Of a stretch of DNA of 64,000 nt, positions 44,432 through 58,249 are shown piece after piece. The DNA comes from Trichoplusia ni (lineage: Eukaryota; Arthropoda; Insecta; Lepidoptera; Noctuidae), in contig NC_039483.1 in assembly GCF_003590095.1 (NCBI RefSeq), positions 744,001 to 808,000 on the forward strand, in the 5' to 3' direction. The notes under the pieces were generated by a model that was not told where the DNA came from, searched no databases, and saw nothing but the letters and a program-made list of their open reading frames with translations. Within the stretch, counting starts at the first letter, position 1; each line of letters starts with the position of its first letter. The translations under genes and the position numbers were made by a program.

Positions 44432-47400
44432 TCACTTGGCGTCGGGCGCGTCGTGTCCGCCGGCCTCTAGACCTTTGGCAGTCCTTCCGTATAGATCAGC
44501 GGTTGAGACGATTGCGGGCTGCGGCGACTCTCCGCTTGGGGTGACGTCTTCTTCCAGCATTTTCTTGTGCTTTCGTCGGTTGATAAAGCTGGAAATATAT
44601 TTGTAAGTAAAATTGCTGCTATAGTAATAGTTGCGGTTTGGTATCCTGAACAATTTTTACTAGTTATTTTTTTATCTGATGCTTCGGAGAGAAGCCTTTT
44701 GACAGCGTGGGAATATTTCGACTTGGATTTAAAAAAGAGTTTTTTGCCTGTAGTTGGTCAATAAAAACTGATTGAGTAGAATTATAATGGAGATAATTAA
44801 AAAAATATGATATCAGAATTCAAGTTTAAAATTATGAAAATTGACTTTAAGAGTTTTATACATGTCTATATAGTTTATAATTCAGGACACTTAAGTTAAC
44901 AAAATTAAGTCATGCATGCCAAAGGTTAGAAAGAAAAGAACAGAAAAGTTAAGGAAAACAAAGTATTATTACTTATTTATAAATGTAAGAGAGCTCTGAT
45001 TACAATTTTATTTAGTTATTTTTTTTGCATTTCTTTTTGAGATTTCCGTAATCGTTCAACCCGATTGTAATGCAAAATATTGTTTTTATAATTCGTTGTT
45101 GAAAGGTTGCAGAGCAAATACTACAGCAATCCTAAACTATACCAAGTATTAGGTGTTTTTTGTTCTCTTGTAACATTTATAAATAAGTATATAACGTGAA
45201 GTATTTACAATATTGCGTTTTCACTCGGCCAGTTATTACAAACATACCCCGTAACTTTATTTGTACACGCGTTAAATTAACGCAACGGGGCAATGTTTAT
45301 AAATGCTGTTTAATTTTGGTATGTGTTACGGTAGGTAGGTATGTGTTTTTTAATCAGTACTATTCTTTTTAAAGAATAATTCCTCATAGTGCTAATGTCT
45401 GAAAATAATGTCTAAATTAAGACATTTATCGAGGCAATTTATATAACTATACGGTACATATTTTAGGGAGTGGAGAGAATACGTGCAAAAACCGTGTTCC
45501 CTTTAAAAATATTGTAGCAGTACTAATGCTCTTACGCTCTGGAACTATGGTTAATGTTTGTGGAAACTCCGTGACACATAGATACAAATCCTTAGAACGG
45601 GATTCGTATAAAATACTAGGTACAAATATATGAAAACAAAAAAAAAATCACCTCATCAGAATATCTAAATGCCAGATAAACAAGTAAGCAACTGTTTTTA
45701 TTAAAATTAAACAGCATTTATTTCCTACACATAAACAAAAAAGTATCTAGAGGCTATACGTGAATATTAGTGAAAACCAAGACACACTGTGCCTTTACAC
45801 ATGCAATCTAAAATAACATTTGCATTAAGTATCAATTTAAAGGAAATCTGACTGAAAATAACCAATACTATCAGCATGCACTTGATACCCCGTTACCGTA
45901 AATACGCATATCAAGTCTATTTTTTTTAGATCCGTTTCTATTTTAAATTAAACTCCTCAACCAGTATTAAGTATCATATAATTACATCTGTGAAATTTGA
46001 GTCCTAAGCATTAACTTTCAATAATATATTGAGTTGATTAACGCCAATTTTCATTTATCAATTGTTGCAATCATAAACTTTTTTATTTACAAATGAAACA
46101 CAAAACTTTCAAAAAGTTTTTTTATCATGCTGCCATACCGAAAACCTTTGTTCCAAAACCAGTAATACGAAAATTAAATAAGCCTTTCTACAGCATTCTA
46201 CATCTAAAAGCCAAGCATAACACGCGTCCACAATGGATATCTCGGAACCCAACACCTCAACCCTCACAAAGCCTTTACAATTGACGATAACATACCTCCC
46301 ATACTGTCACGACATAACCGTGAATGACGATGATGTATTTTTATATGGAAATAAAAAAAATATACTTCATTTAATTTAAATTCGATTTTTTTAGAATAAT
46401 TAGTCTTTTTTGGCCTGTATTGTATTAGTATGAAATGAGTACTAATGCTGGAAATGTCCTTTCGAATGTAAAGGAATTATCTCGCTGAAATATAAAATTA
46501 TACATTTACTTGCAGTATCGAAAAATGAAGTCAACATTCGTTCTAAAAACCCCTATAACTTTGGCCTGCATTGTATACAAAGGTACCACATGAAAACATA
46601 ACAACATATACCCATTTTTTCTTGCAAATGTTTAGACCCAAATGATGTTCTTGAATAAAATCTCATGTGATAATCCCATAATGCTATCGATCATACATTG
46701 TAAACTCGTTTCTCCTTATATATATACAAAGATATAGCAATTTCTGTATTCGATAAAAATGACACTATTTATATTCGGATTATTATTAGATGCCATAAAA
46801 TACCATTTGTAGTGGGAAAGTAGTATATGGACGATTTTAAGTTAAAATAACGAAGGTTTTTGCTGACAAACATTTTCACTTTTTTTTTCATCTATCAACT
46901 ATTTGACGAATATGCAAGTTATTCAAGGACTATTTAAAAAAAATATTAACTTTTAACATTGCTATATCTAAGTACATATTTGATGCAATTAAACATTTAA
47001 AGACGACAATACTACTATAATAAGTATGGAAACTAATGATTATAAGTTTAACCCAAGAAATATACTATTTAAGCCGAGATAAACAAACGTGATTAATTTA
47101 GCTTACAGTTTTATTTTGAGCCTTATAAGTAAAGTAATAGAGTGTTTAATCTTATTTGTGAACACACTGGTGGTTACATGATTCTACTTGCTGCACAATT
47201 ATTCATTTACGTAATGGTATGCAATGAGTAAAAATAATATACCAAAAGTAAGTGATAGAAAGATAATAATATATCATCATCATCATCTCAGCCTATCGCC
47301 GTCCACTGCTGAACGTAGAATTTAGAATAATATATAGTGACAAGAATAAGCTAAGTTTATTTATCTCAGCCGATTTTACATTAGAATCGAATCATGAAGT

Positions 47401-50400
47401 TTTAAGTGCTTTATAATTAAGTTTCAATCACTGTTCATGAAATGCTGATCCACAAAATAACTTTCGAACAAATATTATTAATTGATTGGTCCTTAGAGGA
47501 CAACTTCAATATTTAAAAACGAGGTTCATACATTTGTCAAACTTCATAATACGGTCCATTCGATTTTAAACCTAATTACTATAATTTTATGGCAAGCTTA
47601 GAACGAAAATATGGGTATGAAAGGGATGGAAGACTCACCAAGCTTTAATTTTCTGGTAAATGTAGATACAGGTCATAGGTATCGGCGTCATAATGGCGGC
47701 CGATACGGGCACCACTGGAAAATTATAATTAATAAATTAACTTATGATTATGTGGCCGAGTGGTATACAGGTTATGGTGGACCATTATCTGATCGAAAAC
47801 GCAGCGCCATTTGCAAGGTGAGCTTTAGCACTCAGCTGAAATATCAATGTAATGCATGCAGTTCTTTTTTTACAAGACACTTCAAAATGGAGGAGGTATC
47901 GTCGGTATTTTTTGTTTGTAAAGTAGTTTTCTTCCACTTAATGTGAATATTATTATAAAAAAAGAGAAAACACTAAGCTAGTACTACAGTAGTCTTTTTT
48001 TGAAATCAACTTTATGTTTTTGTGGCAAAAACAAACTTGTTCCGTATATTGTCCTACTCCTTTAAAGCTTTTCACTCCGAACAAGCATTCGTGGAACACT
48101 CAAATGCTTGTTCTACGCGGAGATTAAACCCACGATTCGTCGTGCACACCTGGTTTGGCGTGGCAACACTACCACTCTGTTATCCGTGTAATCAAAACCT
48201 TTCACCGTTAACTCGTTATTCAAGACCAGTTCTAGGTATATTTAAGGCTATATTTACCAGTGGTAAGGTCAGCTAGCGGCTGTCCGAGCGAGTACCGCAG
48301 CAGGAAGATGGCGATGCCGGTGTTCTGTATGCCGGTCTCGATGGACACGGCCAGCGCGTCCGCGTGCGGCTGGCGACACGCGCGCGCCAACGCGTAGCCC
48401 GCGCAGTAGCCCAGCCACGGGATACCCATGCCCGCTACTATTATCTGGGGGGATACGTGTTAGGTTATGCTTTGGACTTGGAAACTGGTTCAGAGAAAGT
48501 CGGATTTATGATACTGAGGGTTGTATACAAAGGTTAAAAAAACATTTTGCAACAAAAATTGGTCACGTATCAAATTAATGACCCCAATAACGATGCTGCG
48601 TTATTGGGGTCATTAAAGCGATGTTTTTTAGTTTTTTCTTGTTTAAGCGGTAAGAAAAGTATATATCAGTGAATTTCCACTATCTTTGACCGAAAGTACA
48701 GGCTCAATAATAGGGCTCTGTTTTTCCCGTTTATACGACAGCAAAAAAGTTGTTGATGATTAACTTAGGTAGATATAACATACCGATAACGCAACGCCAT
48801 CTAGTGTCAAACTAAACGAATGTATTGTCACTGCTAAACAATTGGAAAACAAATAAAAATATAATTAACACTAACCTGCCAATTGAACAACTCGAAGATG
48901 TATATATTGGTGACAATAGCGAATACGATGATGAATAGAAGTAGGGTTGTAGAGAAACCCTTTAAGATTCGGACCATGAAGGCCGCTATCTTGGGCGTGA
49001 AGCGTTGCATGGCCAGCCCTATGGCCAGTGGGACGATCAGACCCACCACGAAGGTTGCGATCCTTGTGTAAGGGACTACGATCTGAGCGTTAGCGAACAC
49101 TACTTGACCCAGACTGAATAGCCATAGCGGCATGAAACCTGGAAACAAAACACAAATATATTTATAAACTGTTTCGAATGGGATTGTTATTAAATAGGAC
49201 TATTATTAAATCAGCACATTATATCTTAAATACAGTTATTTAATATATTTAATTACATATTAAGTTAAATAGTTAAGATTTTTATATGTAGATCATACGC
49301 CACTTCTTGGGGTTGCTATGTTGTGGACTTAGTTGCGCTGTTTCTTCTTCACAGCTAGAGCACTTAGGAAGCGGTGAAGGGTGGGCGATACGGGGAGCTG
49401 TCTGTTTTTTTTTTTGGCATTCAATAAGTGCTACTTTGTAGCCTATTTTGAATAAGTGGATTTTGATATGAACCCCTCGCGAGACTGGAACTAAATTTCT
49501 AAACACGGGTGTAGTTTATAAAGAAAATTCTATCTTAATATCTCACCAAAAGCAGCGATAGTTGATAATGTAGTCATAGCGAGCGACAGATTAAGGTTCC
49601 CTCCGAGGATGAAGGTCCAGATGTTGGAGGCGCCGCCGCCCGGCGCCACGCCCGTGAAGAACATGCCCAGCCGCATCTCGGCGTTGTTCGGGAATATCAC
49701 GTAGCCCAGACCGAATGTCATCTGGAATTGGAGTCAGAGTTTCGATTCACTCAATCAAGGCTGTTAGTTTAATAGTTTCGGAATTACCAAAGAAAACATC
49801 AACCAGAGTTTCAATGACCTGTTGGTTAAGTAGTTAGTCGGAGAATGTGGGTTCCTCCCTAGGTAATTCCCTTCCAGAATAAAGATTTGTGTGATGTGGA
49901 AGATCATTCGTGTTAAGTCTAGATGTCGTTATAGACTTTACTTTTACTTGGGATGTAATTATCATGAAACACCTATTATGAGAAACGAGCGCAGCCTGCA
50001 TCTCGATTGCTCAAAAATATATTATAGAAGATCAGTATAGAATTAGTTAATATTTACAACAGATCAGAACAACTTCTTAGTAATATACTTACAAGAGGCA
50101 TGAAAATAAATTGTCCAACCATTCCTATGATTGGTCCCACTGGTCTTTTGATTGTCTCTTTCACAGTGGGCCAGTCCATCGCACAACCGAAGTTTATGAA
50201 GATCAGTGATACCTGGAACATGATAGATTAAATAAACAATTAATAATTTAACCGGTAGAATGGGGGTTCACCTCGCAAAACTGATGGTTTTATAATAATA
50301 GGCTTAAGAAAATCCTCAAACAAAACCGTAGGGAAATTTCATTAACCTCCATTTTTAATGTAGTGGCAACAGAAATACATAATCTCTAAAAATTTCACCA

Positions 50401-53400
50401 TTTAAGACAGCGGAAAATATTAACTACGTATTTTTCATTTTATAACAATATTGAAAAGTAAGGCAGATAAAAAGCGCTCGAGTATGGTATGGCTAAAAAC
50501 ATCATTTGTTAGTAAAAAGCGTACTGTTAAGTGACTTATCATGAGATTTTAAATCGCTGTATCCCCTTCATTTATAGATTACGAAATAAAATAAAATAAT
50601 CCGTATTCTTTAGCAATCTGTATGACGGACTAAACAGATATTTTTTTTGCTAATTACCCTTATATATTTTAACAGAGTAATACTTACAAAAGTAGCTATA
50701 GATGTTACGAATATAGTATCGATGACTCTCTCTGGCCTTATGACGACGACCGGTAGCTTGTTGTTGTTGATGGTGAGCGGCTCGGAGCCACGCCTCCCCT
50801 CCAGCAACACGTTTGTGAGACCTGTGGGGGGAAAGGCAAAGGGTTCAAGGTTTTATATATCTGCTCTGCTCTTGCCTGCATATTGCCAAGTAGTATCACG
50901 CAAGCGACTGTGCTTAAGGAATATAGATTTAACAACAAAACATACAACTGATTTGAAAAACTTAATGAAATTCTTATGGGACCATATTACAGCTATTTCG
51001 CGTTGAATAAAAAAAACCAACAAATCGATTCATACAAACATAAAAATAAGTATTATGAACGTCCTTCTTTTATGAAGTCGGTTGATAATACAAACCACAT
51101 TGGATTTCAGCAAAGCATCACTTCTATAATATATTTTTAATTCTAATATTTTCTTTGAGAACGTGGCAAAACATTACAATTAATAGTTTCAATAATAATG
51201 TTGCTTTTCACTTTCTTGTTTTAAGTATAATATGTACTTGCAACAATCCTAATAATAGTTATGCCAATTCAAACACATTTAAAAAAGATAAATGCTTTTA
51301 ATTATTCAAATATTAACAGGTGTACCTGTTAATATAAAAAAGGTAATATTAAACATTGCGATCAATGTTAATTAAATGGAAAATTGTTCAATGTTTAAAC
51401 ACTTGTTTAAATACTAATATTTAATATGAAAAAGATAAATAAATAAACCTGGCTTTCGCTGATGTACATTTCATTATTTACCAGCTGGTAAATAGGTAGA
51501 GTGTATTGAACAACGCCAAGAAACTTTTATAGTTTTAAAATAATGTAACTTTTATAATTGTGCGGTTCATTTTAATATTATAATATCTTAAGGTTTAAAA
51601 TACTCAGATAAGCAACTGTCTAGTTTTTAAGATGTAATATTTGTATTTAATTATTTAGTTTATTGTTTCTTTTTAATGTCAAAATACAAGACAAACACCA
51701 TGAGAGAGAGAGAGGGAGAGATCATCCCATGAAATGTATTCAGCTGTTTTTGAAATTAATATTCTTTGAGTTTCAAAGTACTGTATTGGTACAATCATAA
51801 TTAGCATTTTACTGTATAAGCAAGTCATCATGAACGCATTATTACACGTCTTCTGTTAAATTTGCGATAAGTTAATTAATATTTCTATTACAACGGCGCA
51901 CTAAGGCCACTTTAAGACATTTAGAAAAATGCTAGAGAGAGATGAAGCTAGGTTATCATATAGCGCTATCTCTTTTTCAACGGATGTTTCGCGTGTATGT
52001 GTATTCACATTCTTTTACCATCATTAACAATCAAGATTTCGATAAGTTTGTTTTCATTATAATGACAGAGCTTTATAGACAATTGGCAACGCCTTATCTT
52101 TGATTAAAATGTTTCTGATAGTGTAATTTCAAAGCAAAAAAAAAATTATCAATAAAATTAGTAATCTAACTACGTAATTGAAAGTCGATATTGATTGTTT
52201 CATTTTAATACTTTAATCATAGCAGATTTTTTGTCACGTGTAAGACACGTTTATGGCACAAATGCAGGGCACTATCCTGCGTAGCCACGCACTTCCTTAA
52301 GCGACGTATCATTTTACCATCAGCATCATATTTAACAGGTGATGGATACCTTTGGATGCACCAACATAAACTATCTCAAAAAGAGGGAAAAGAACTTACC
52401 AAGAAATTTCCCGTTGACTTTTATAACACTTTCAAACTTGCTGCTAGCTATATTATCTTCTGTCAAGTGATATGTAGTATTCCATTCTGGTAATGTCAAG
52501 TGCGGATTCTCAGCTACCAATGAGAATTCATCGCCTAGTTGCATTGGACCTGAAGAAAACAAGACATGGCATTAAAAGAAGAAAAAACTTGACTGTCTAA
52601 ATATTTGTTGAATATTTTGGATAGTTATTCATATTAGATTCGATACTGCACAAAGGCGGTCTACTAAAAGTGAAAAGGATTAAAGAGAATATTCATTTTC
52701 TGACTTATCAAGATAAAATTTAAGTAGGCATTTTAATTACTTAATAATCAGATATAAGGTAGGGAATTTAATTATTGGAATCAAAAGTTTAACACTTTTT
52801 AACCGACTTCAAAAAAAGGAGGAGGTTCTCAATTCGACTGTATTTTTTTTTATGTTTGTTACCTCGTATCTTGCGATTGGGTGAACCGATTTTCATGATT
52901 CTTTTTTATTTGAAAGCTTGTGCTTCCCGTGTCGTCCCATTATCACCATTTCAATATCTGATGATGGGATTTTGTAGAAGTCGGGGGAACTCTTCAATAA
53001 ATAACAGCAGATTAACCGCAATTGTTGCTATAGCATATCTAAGCATTGTTTACGCCATCACACAACATATTATCACGCCTGTACTCACTACAAAGGTTAT
53101 AAAAACTATTTCGAAAAAAAATAATGTTCAAGGACACTTACAAAGTTTTACAAAAAACGCAATACTGAAACTAATTTGAAGTCGGTTTTTTTTTTGTGAA
53201 AATTGTCTTCTTTAGTCGTTAAATTATACTTAGTTTATTTGTTGCTTATGAGGTTAGTTACAGATGAGATTAACCTTTAGTTTAAGCAGGTAATGTGTTA
53301 GAAAAGACTTCAAAAATTATTATCAAGCTGAGAGAAATCGCGTAATTTTTCAGCACATTCCCACATGACACAATAAAAGGAAAGGGGCACTCCAATTGTT

Positions 53401-53640
53401 TATTTCTCCTCATGAAATGAAGATAGCCTGTTCTTTTATTGGCAAAAGGACATGTCGACATTCACAAAGAAACTAACCTTCTACAGCTACATTGACTAAA
53501 TGATATTCATCCATGTTGACGGTGATTTGTTCAGGGTCGAAGGACGCCGTCAGCTCGGGGACAGCCTGTACGATCACCCATAGCGGACACAGCGCCAGCA
53601 GGTATAGTATGATGAGGTGGAGCGGCCAAATTGGACACAT
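44432..53640 (-). CDS. SLC10-type sodium/bile acid cotransporter-like protein
   Basis: Nine coding exons in phase: 53640-53478, 52549-52400, 50821-50688, 50212-50093, 49721-49547, 49138-48876, 48444-48258, 47714-47639 and 44588-44432, giving 474 residues. It starts with a hydrophobic signal peptide (LHLIILYLLALCPLWVIVQA), then an ectodomain to about residue 140 with two N-glycosylation sequons in WNTTYHLT and one more possible. Membrane segments follow. Family marks are IFINFGCAMDW, the GVAPGGGASNIWTFILGG motif with NLNLSLAMTTLSTIAAF, and ETGIQNTGIAIF, whose Glu and Gln-Asn match the sodium-site region of bile-acid symporters. The tail (FINRRKHKKMLEED...) is cytosolic and charged. The long ectodomain is more like SLC10A3/A5-type members than NTCP or ASBT. 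The substrate is unknown. Introns hold repeats only. Confidence 0.92.
47274..47325 (+). mobile_element. Retroelement 5' fragment
   Basis: ATCATCATCATCATCTCAGCC then CGCCGTCCACTGCTGAACGTA is the dispersed 'ATCATCATCAGCC..CGTCCACTGCTGGAC' text, in the 3-kb last intron of the SLC10-like gene. Confidence 0.5.
48060..48175 (-). mobile_element. SINE 5' (tRNA-related) fragment
   Basis: On the minus strand it has a decayed B box (GGGTTTAATCTCC) followed by AGAACAAGCATTTGAGTG, as in the SINE at 5895. Confidence 0.55.
48575..48616. repeat. 18-bp perfect hairpin
   Basis: Arms TTAATGACCCCAATAACG (48575-48592) and its exact complement (48599-48616), loop ATGCTG. It is in the intron between SLC10-like exons 6 and 7. 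Confidence 0.85.
51311..51334. repeat. Short palindrome
   Basis: TATTAACAGGT-GT-ACCTGTTAATA, 11-bp arms, in an SLC10-like intron. Confidence 0.7.
52797..53195. mobile_element. Element with ACCGACTTCAAA ends, longer form
   Basis: The left end TTTAACCGACTTCAAAAAAA and right end TTTGAAGTCGGTTTTTTT are inverted. The interior starts GGAGGAGGTTCTCAATTCG...GTTTGTTACCTC, a common lepidopteran repeat. It has no transposase and lies in SLC10-like intron 1. Confidence 0.7.
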
Positions 53641-54410
53641 TTTGGCCGTTTTTTTTTAAATGATTCTGTAAAGAAGAAAGTAATTTATTGAAGAGACTTA
53701 TAGTCGTACTTAGAAGTGTTTTGAATAGTTATAGTAGTAGAATATAACTATTTTGAGTAGTTTATTAAGCAGTCGATAGGAACGCAATGTTCATTTGTAG
53801 CCCTAAACTAAGTGTATCCGCAGGAAAGCATGTTTATAAGTAGCCCAAACATTTTTTTAAAACAATATTTTCAATAATTATTTTTAACATATTGACATGA
53901 AATTACAGAAATAAATTATTTTGGGTAGAAAGAATTGTTTATAAGTAATAATTTATGTATCAATTGAACCGGCTTCATAAATTTCGCACAGACGATATAT
54001 GACGTATGTCTTAGTCGGGTTCAATAACCTTTATCCTTCGCAATGCGAAAGGAAAGGAACGTTGCTCGGCTTAAGCAAAACTCATGTGAACTAGTCCAAG
54101 GAAGTTCCATGTAAAATTTCGAAAAATCAAATCGAAAAAATTACATAACATAAGTTGGTAACATAACAAATTTCTGTGCGTATAGTCCAAAAATAACCAC
54201 ATCCTTTTCAAGTTATCACAAAACAAAACAGCTCGTAGGTTAATAAAAATATAAACACGTTCGAATATAAAGTAAAAGTTGTCGACTTGTGGTGACTACC
54301 ACTTACCGTGCGAGGTCGATATCGAATGGCAACAACAGACTAATCGTCACTAACTACACATTTTAAACATCCACTCAATACGAACACACAAAAGCTAGTG
54401 CTGGGACACA
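53641..54410 (-). promoter_or_regulatory. 5' UTR and promoter side of the SLC10-like gene
   Basis: A 3' splice site (TTTACAG/AATCATT, exon starting 53665) lies 25 nt before the ATG. A strong donor (CTCGCACG/GTAAGTGG) closes a leader exon at 54307. The leader exon probably runs back to about 54400, so the promoter lies near 54.4-54.6 kb. The exact start was not determined. Confidence 0.6.
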
Positions 54411-55249
54411 GACTATCGATACATCTTATTACCAGTTAAACTCGATTATTTCTATGAATATTTAATCTCGAGATAATTTCGGTTCTTTCGGTCAATGATA
54501 TCTCGTGTACGCGGTCACGTAGAGATAGTGTCGATAAAAAAGTATTTAGTATTATAATTGGCGATAATTTGATGTACGAAACGTGATGCGGATTAATGTT
54601 AAGTAATTGCCCTGTGAGGGGGCAAAGTATTTTAGAATATCAGTGAGAACGACATCGTTTACACGCTTAAAGAAGGTGACTAACAGTCCATCCCTTCCCA
54701 GTTACTACGTTTTGGTGGCGAAAATATAGTCGCTGCAAACGCGAGAATACTCACGTAGACCCCTGGCCTCGTGCTTATAAAAATTGTGTAAGAAAAGACG
54801 AACGAAATCGCTTTGAACAAAATTAGTTATTAAATTTATTACCAAGATACAATATAAAAAAAACCAAACACTTTGCCTTACATTAGGATATTATAGTGAC
54901 AACACTAACTTACACATTGTATACAGACTGAATAAAAAAGTGCAATTCTCTATGACGTGAAATGTATAAAACAAAGTATGTACAAAGTGGCTATATCAGA
55001 ATCAACCACAAAGTTCAAAACAACTGTATTACGAATGCAAATAACCTGAATAAAATTAACAGTGACCTTTAAAATACAAAATATAATTTATTACACGTTA
55101 ATGTTACAGACAGGGAAAGTGAATTAAATGTAATTCATTATTGTTATTCTGTTCTTGTGCGAACAAAACGGTCATGCGTAACAAAATATTATTGAAATTG
55201 TCCTTGAGACGATACACTGCCTGTACCACGATAATAAAAACCGGACTAT

Positions 55250-55305
55250 GTCGCTGTGGAAGCGAGACAGAGCTATACTTCGTTTCACTTCCACAACGAC
55301 GAGGC
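55250..55305. repeat. Foldback element
   Basis: GTCGCTGTGGAAGCGAGAC and CGTTTCACTTCCACAACGAC form inverted arms. Confidence 0.6.
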
Positions 55306-55921
55306 TTTCTTTAAGATAAGGAAATACAGGAGATATACAAAGCCTAATGTCTTCGATGGTTTACAGGCGTTGCCAGGTCCCAAAAGCTGTTATACTGACA
55401 TTAATAATCACTTTTCTACAACGTATTAAGATAGATTTTCCCTTGCTGTCTTGAATAAAATCTGTCTAGACCGTGGTTTTGCTACATGATACTACTGCTA
55501 CAGAATTTCGAAACTAAACTCTCAGAGGGTCATCATCATCATCAATTCTATTTATCTCTGTTTAAATGAGACAAAAATATTAGACCATAATTTTTTATCC
55601 TGTTTCCAACTATTACTTCTCTGTACCCGTTTCTTAGCAGCAAAGTATAAAGTAAATGATCCCTTATCAGATATGAGACCTCCTTGTTATTTTAAAGTAC
55701 AATACTAATACGTGTACTGTTTATTTATAACAGTCACTTTTGTTTACAATTGCGACTTACTTTAATAACAATAGAATTGTTGTATAAACTTATGAAAAGA
55801 TGTTATTAATTGCGTTAGTTAGGTATTTGTAGTAACAATTGTACGTCATCCACCGCTTTTGTGGTATTTAAGCTTGGAAGACAAGTTTGGAAGAAGAGAA
55901 ATGTCTTTACCCATGAGTGGG

Positions 55922-55988
55922 ATCTTACGCAGGCTTATAAAAAAAAATAGCTGTCACAAGTTATTTTTTTTATAAGCCTGCGTAAGAT
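55922..55988. repeat. Near-perfect 28-bp hairpin
   Basis: The left arm starts ATCTTACGCAGGCTTATA, and the right arm ends TATAAGCCTGCGTAAGAT at 55988. The A/T runs differ by one base, and the loop is about 11 nt. Confidence 0.85.
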
Positions 55989-56944
55989 ACACTGACATCG
56001 TGCTTTTAATGTGAGAAGGAACAAAATATTTAAAACAGTTGATTATAAATAAATGCACAAAAATGTTTGATAGATAACTTTGAGTTGTGTAACCCATTAA
56101 TATGACATGTGTTGTTAGCTTAGAGAAACAACCCTCCAACCCATATAGTCAACCGTCCCCCTTTAACTAAATAACAGTCTTTTTGGAGATGATAGTTTGC
56201 TTCCACGATGAACAAACCAATCATTTAAAAAACGAAATGATTCTTGGAAAAATACTCAGCAGAATATAATTGAAAACGTTTGGCATTAATAATGATCATG
56301 CCAGCGGTCCCATATGCATTATTACGAAAATAGTACTTATTGCAAGAAAAATAAGCTTTAAATAACAAGTATGATGAAATATCAAACATTTGGGTGACAC
56401 TCAGTCTAGGTTCAGCTATTCTTAGCTAATTCAATGACAACGCTTCTAGAATTATAATAGCGGTTATTTGAAGTGCGGCTGTCTCTTTCTTTTGAACATT
56501 TCAATTAAACAAATATTACTAAATATCGGTTGACTATTTAAGGTAAGTAGAAAAATGTACTAAGTATTTAAGGCCGGAAAAGATTATCCAATATTCTAAT
56601 AACAAAATATAAGGACAAATTCTCTTAAAAAATTGACAAACAAAATATTTTGATAAACATCATCTGGCGATTGAAATGTATTTCAGCTTCAAAAGATTTA
56701 TTAGTTTCGCATAAAGACAAATTTTCCGCCTTTCCGGATCGCTGAATAATATTATTTTCGTATTATTGTAAAAACTCACATACTGTTTAACGTCGAAATC
56801 CGCAGCACAATGGACGAATAACCAACCATACAATTGTATTTTCCCAGAATTGTTACATTCTGATCAATGTGTACAATTACTTTATCTATAAGCTATCAGG
56901 CCAAGCAAGACCCAACCACTACATCATAAAGAAATATAGTTTTA

Positions 56945-57005
56945 GTTGCGAAAGCCAGATGAAGTACTACATTGCGTAGAGCGACATCCCTCTTCCTCTA
57001 GTGAA
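56945..57005. repeat. Foldback-family copy, diverged
   Basis: TTGCGAAAGCCAGATGAAG and CATTGCGTAGAGCGACATCC, then CTCTTCC, follow the family's pattern with weak pairing. Confidence 0.4.
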
Positions 57006-57049
57006 AAACTTTAACTTAAGTTTTTAAAACATAGTTTTTGGCATTGTTT

Positions 57050-57150
57050 TGCATTCACATCTAGACACTGGACAAGTATTTGTGGATCACAGAACCGCTT
57101 GTCTTACACGGGGATCGAACCCGCGACACGTCGCGGTGTCGTGTTCAGTT
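57050..57150 (-). mobile_element. SINE 5' (tRNA-related) fragment
   Basis: On the minus strand an intact B box (GGGTTCGATCCCC, 57108-57120) is followed by the AGACAAGCGGTTCTGTGATCC body. It is truncated, with no SINE 3' part. Confidence 0.6.
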
Positions 57151-58249
57151 GCTTTGACGTGGCTTTTGTTGTTAAATTTTGTTTATCCAGGAAACGAAAA
57201 TGAAGTATTAAAAATAATAAAAAGCTACATAGTCTGCAGACAATGTTCATTACACACGTATCAGATACCTGGATTTAAATCTTGAAAAATACGTTCAAAA
57301 CAAAAACGAAAAAATAGTTTTAATTTCGTGTTACGCAATGTCGAGATTTGACGCACATCAACTACTTACATATTCAAAGGAAAAGTTTGAAATTCAAAGA
57401 GTGTCTCAATGTACGCTTCAAAAAAAAAAACAAGTCAGATATCCAAAACATAAATTTAAAAAAGTAGAACACAGACAAAACCCGTATACACCGATCGTAA
57501 AATTCGTGTTCTTATTACTCAAGGCAAGAATTACGTGTACAAAACTTAATTGGTTATTCGTGAATAAACACCAAAAACGATCAAACGATAATAGTAATTA
57601 GTTTCGTATCCGAAACTTCTTTAACAAATTACTGTGACCTCCATTACTGGCAATGGAAAACATCATTCAGCCTTTGCAAAGAGGTTTCGTTTTTGAAACT
57701 GTCATTAGGGACAACAATATATTTCAGTAATTCTCCAATTGCATGCATAAATATTTGATGGTAAAGTATAATTAATTGCAGTATTAAAAACTTCATCAAA
57801 ACTTGTACTATAATACAGTATCACCTTGAGAACTTGGCAGTATGTTGACATAATAAATAAACAGTGGAGTGTCATAACAATGGCTACTTAAATCGATCGA
57901 TTGTAAGCCGCAGCTGTAAAACGATATAGGAAGCGAGTGGGAACACAGGGTAGATTACACCTTCCTACATTTTCTATTTACATCATTAAACATAAGTGAA
58001 AGTTAGTTTACGTAATTAGTAAACATTATCTTCGCGGCGGATTACGAATGAAACGTACCTCGGAAAATGTTATTATACCGTTTCTTTGAAAAACGTAGTG
58101 TGTGTTACCTGAATACCAAAAGTAGAGCTCTGGGAAAAAAAAATGTCCTTTGGTCAATAGTTTGCGTGTAGGGTGCCTTGCCCACGCTGCATACGAAATT
58201 CAAATTTGGATAGACCATTTTTATATTCGAAATTATAAAGTTAATTCTA

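Noticed and set aside
51890..51995. Possible foldback copy (GAGAGAGATGAAGC / GCGCTATCTCTTTTTC)
   Set aside because: The arms pair too poorly to include with confidence.
57338..57601. 87-codon plus-strand frame (MSRFDAHQLLTYSK...)
   Set aside because: AT-rich, Lys-rich, no splice or family support; consistent with chance.
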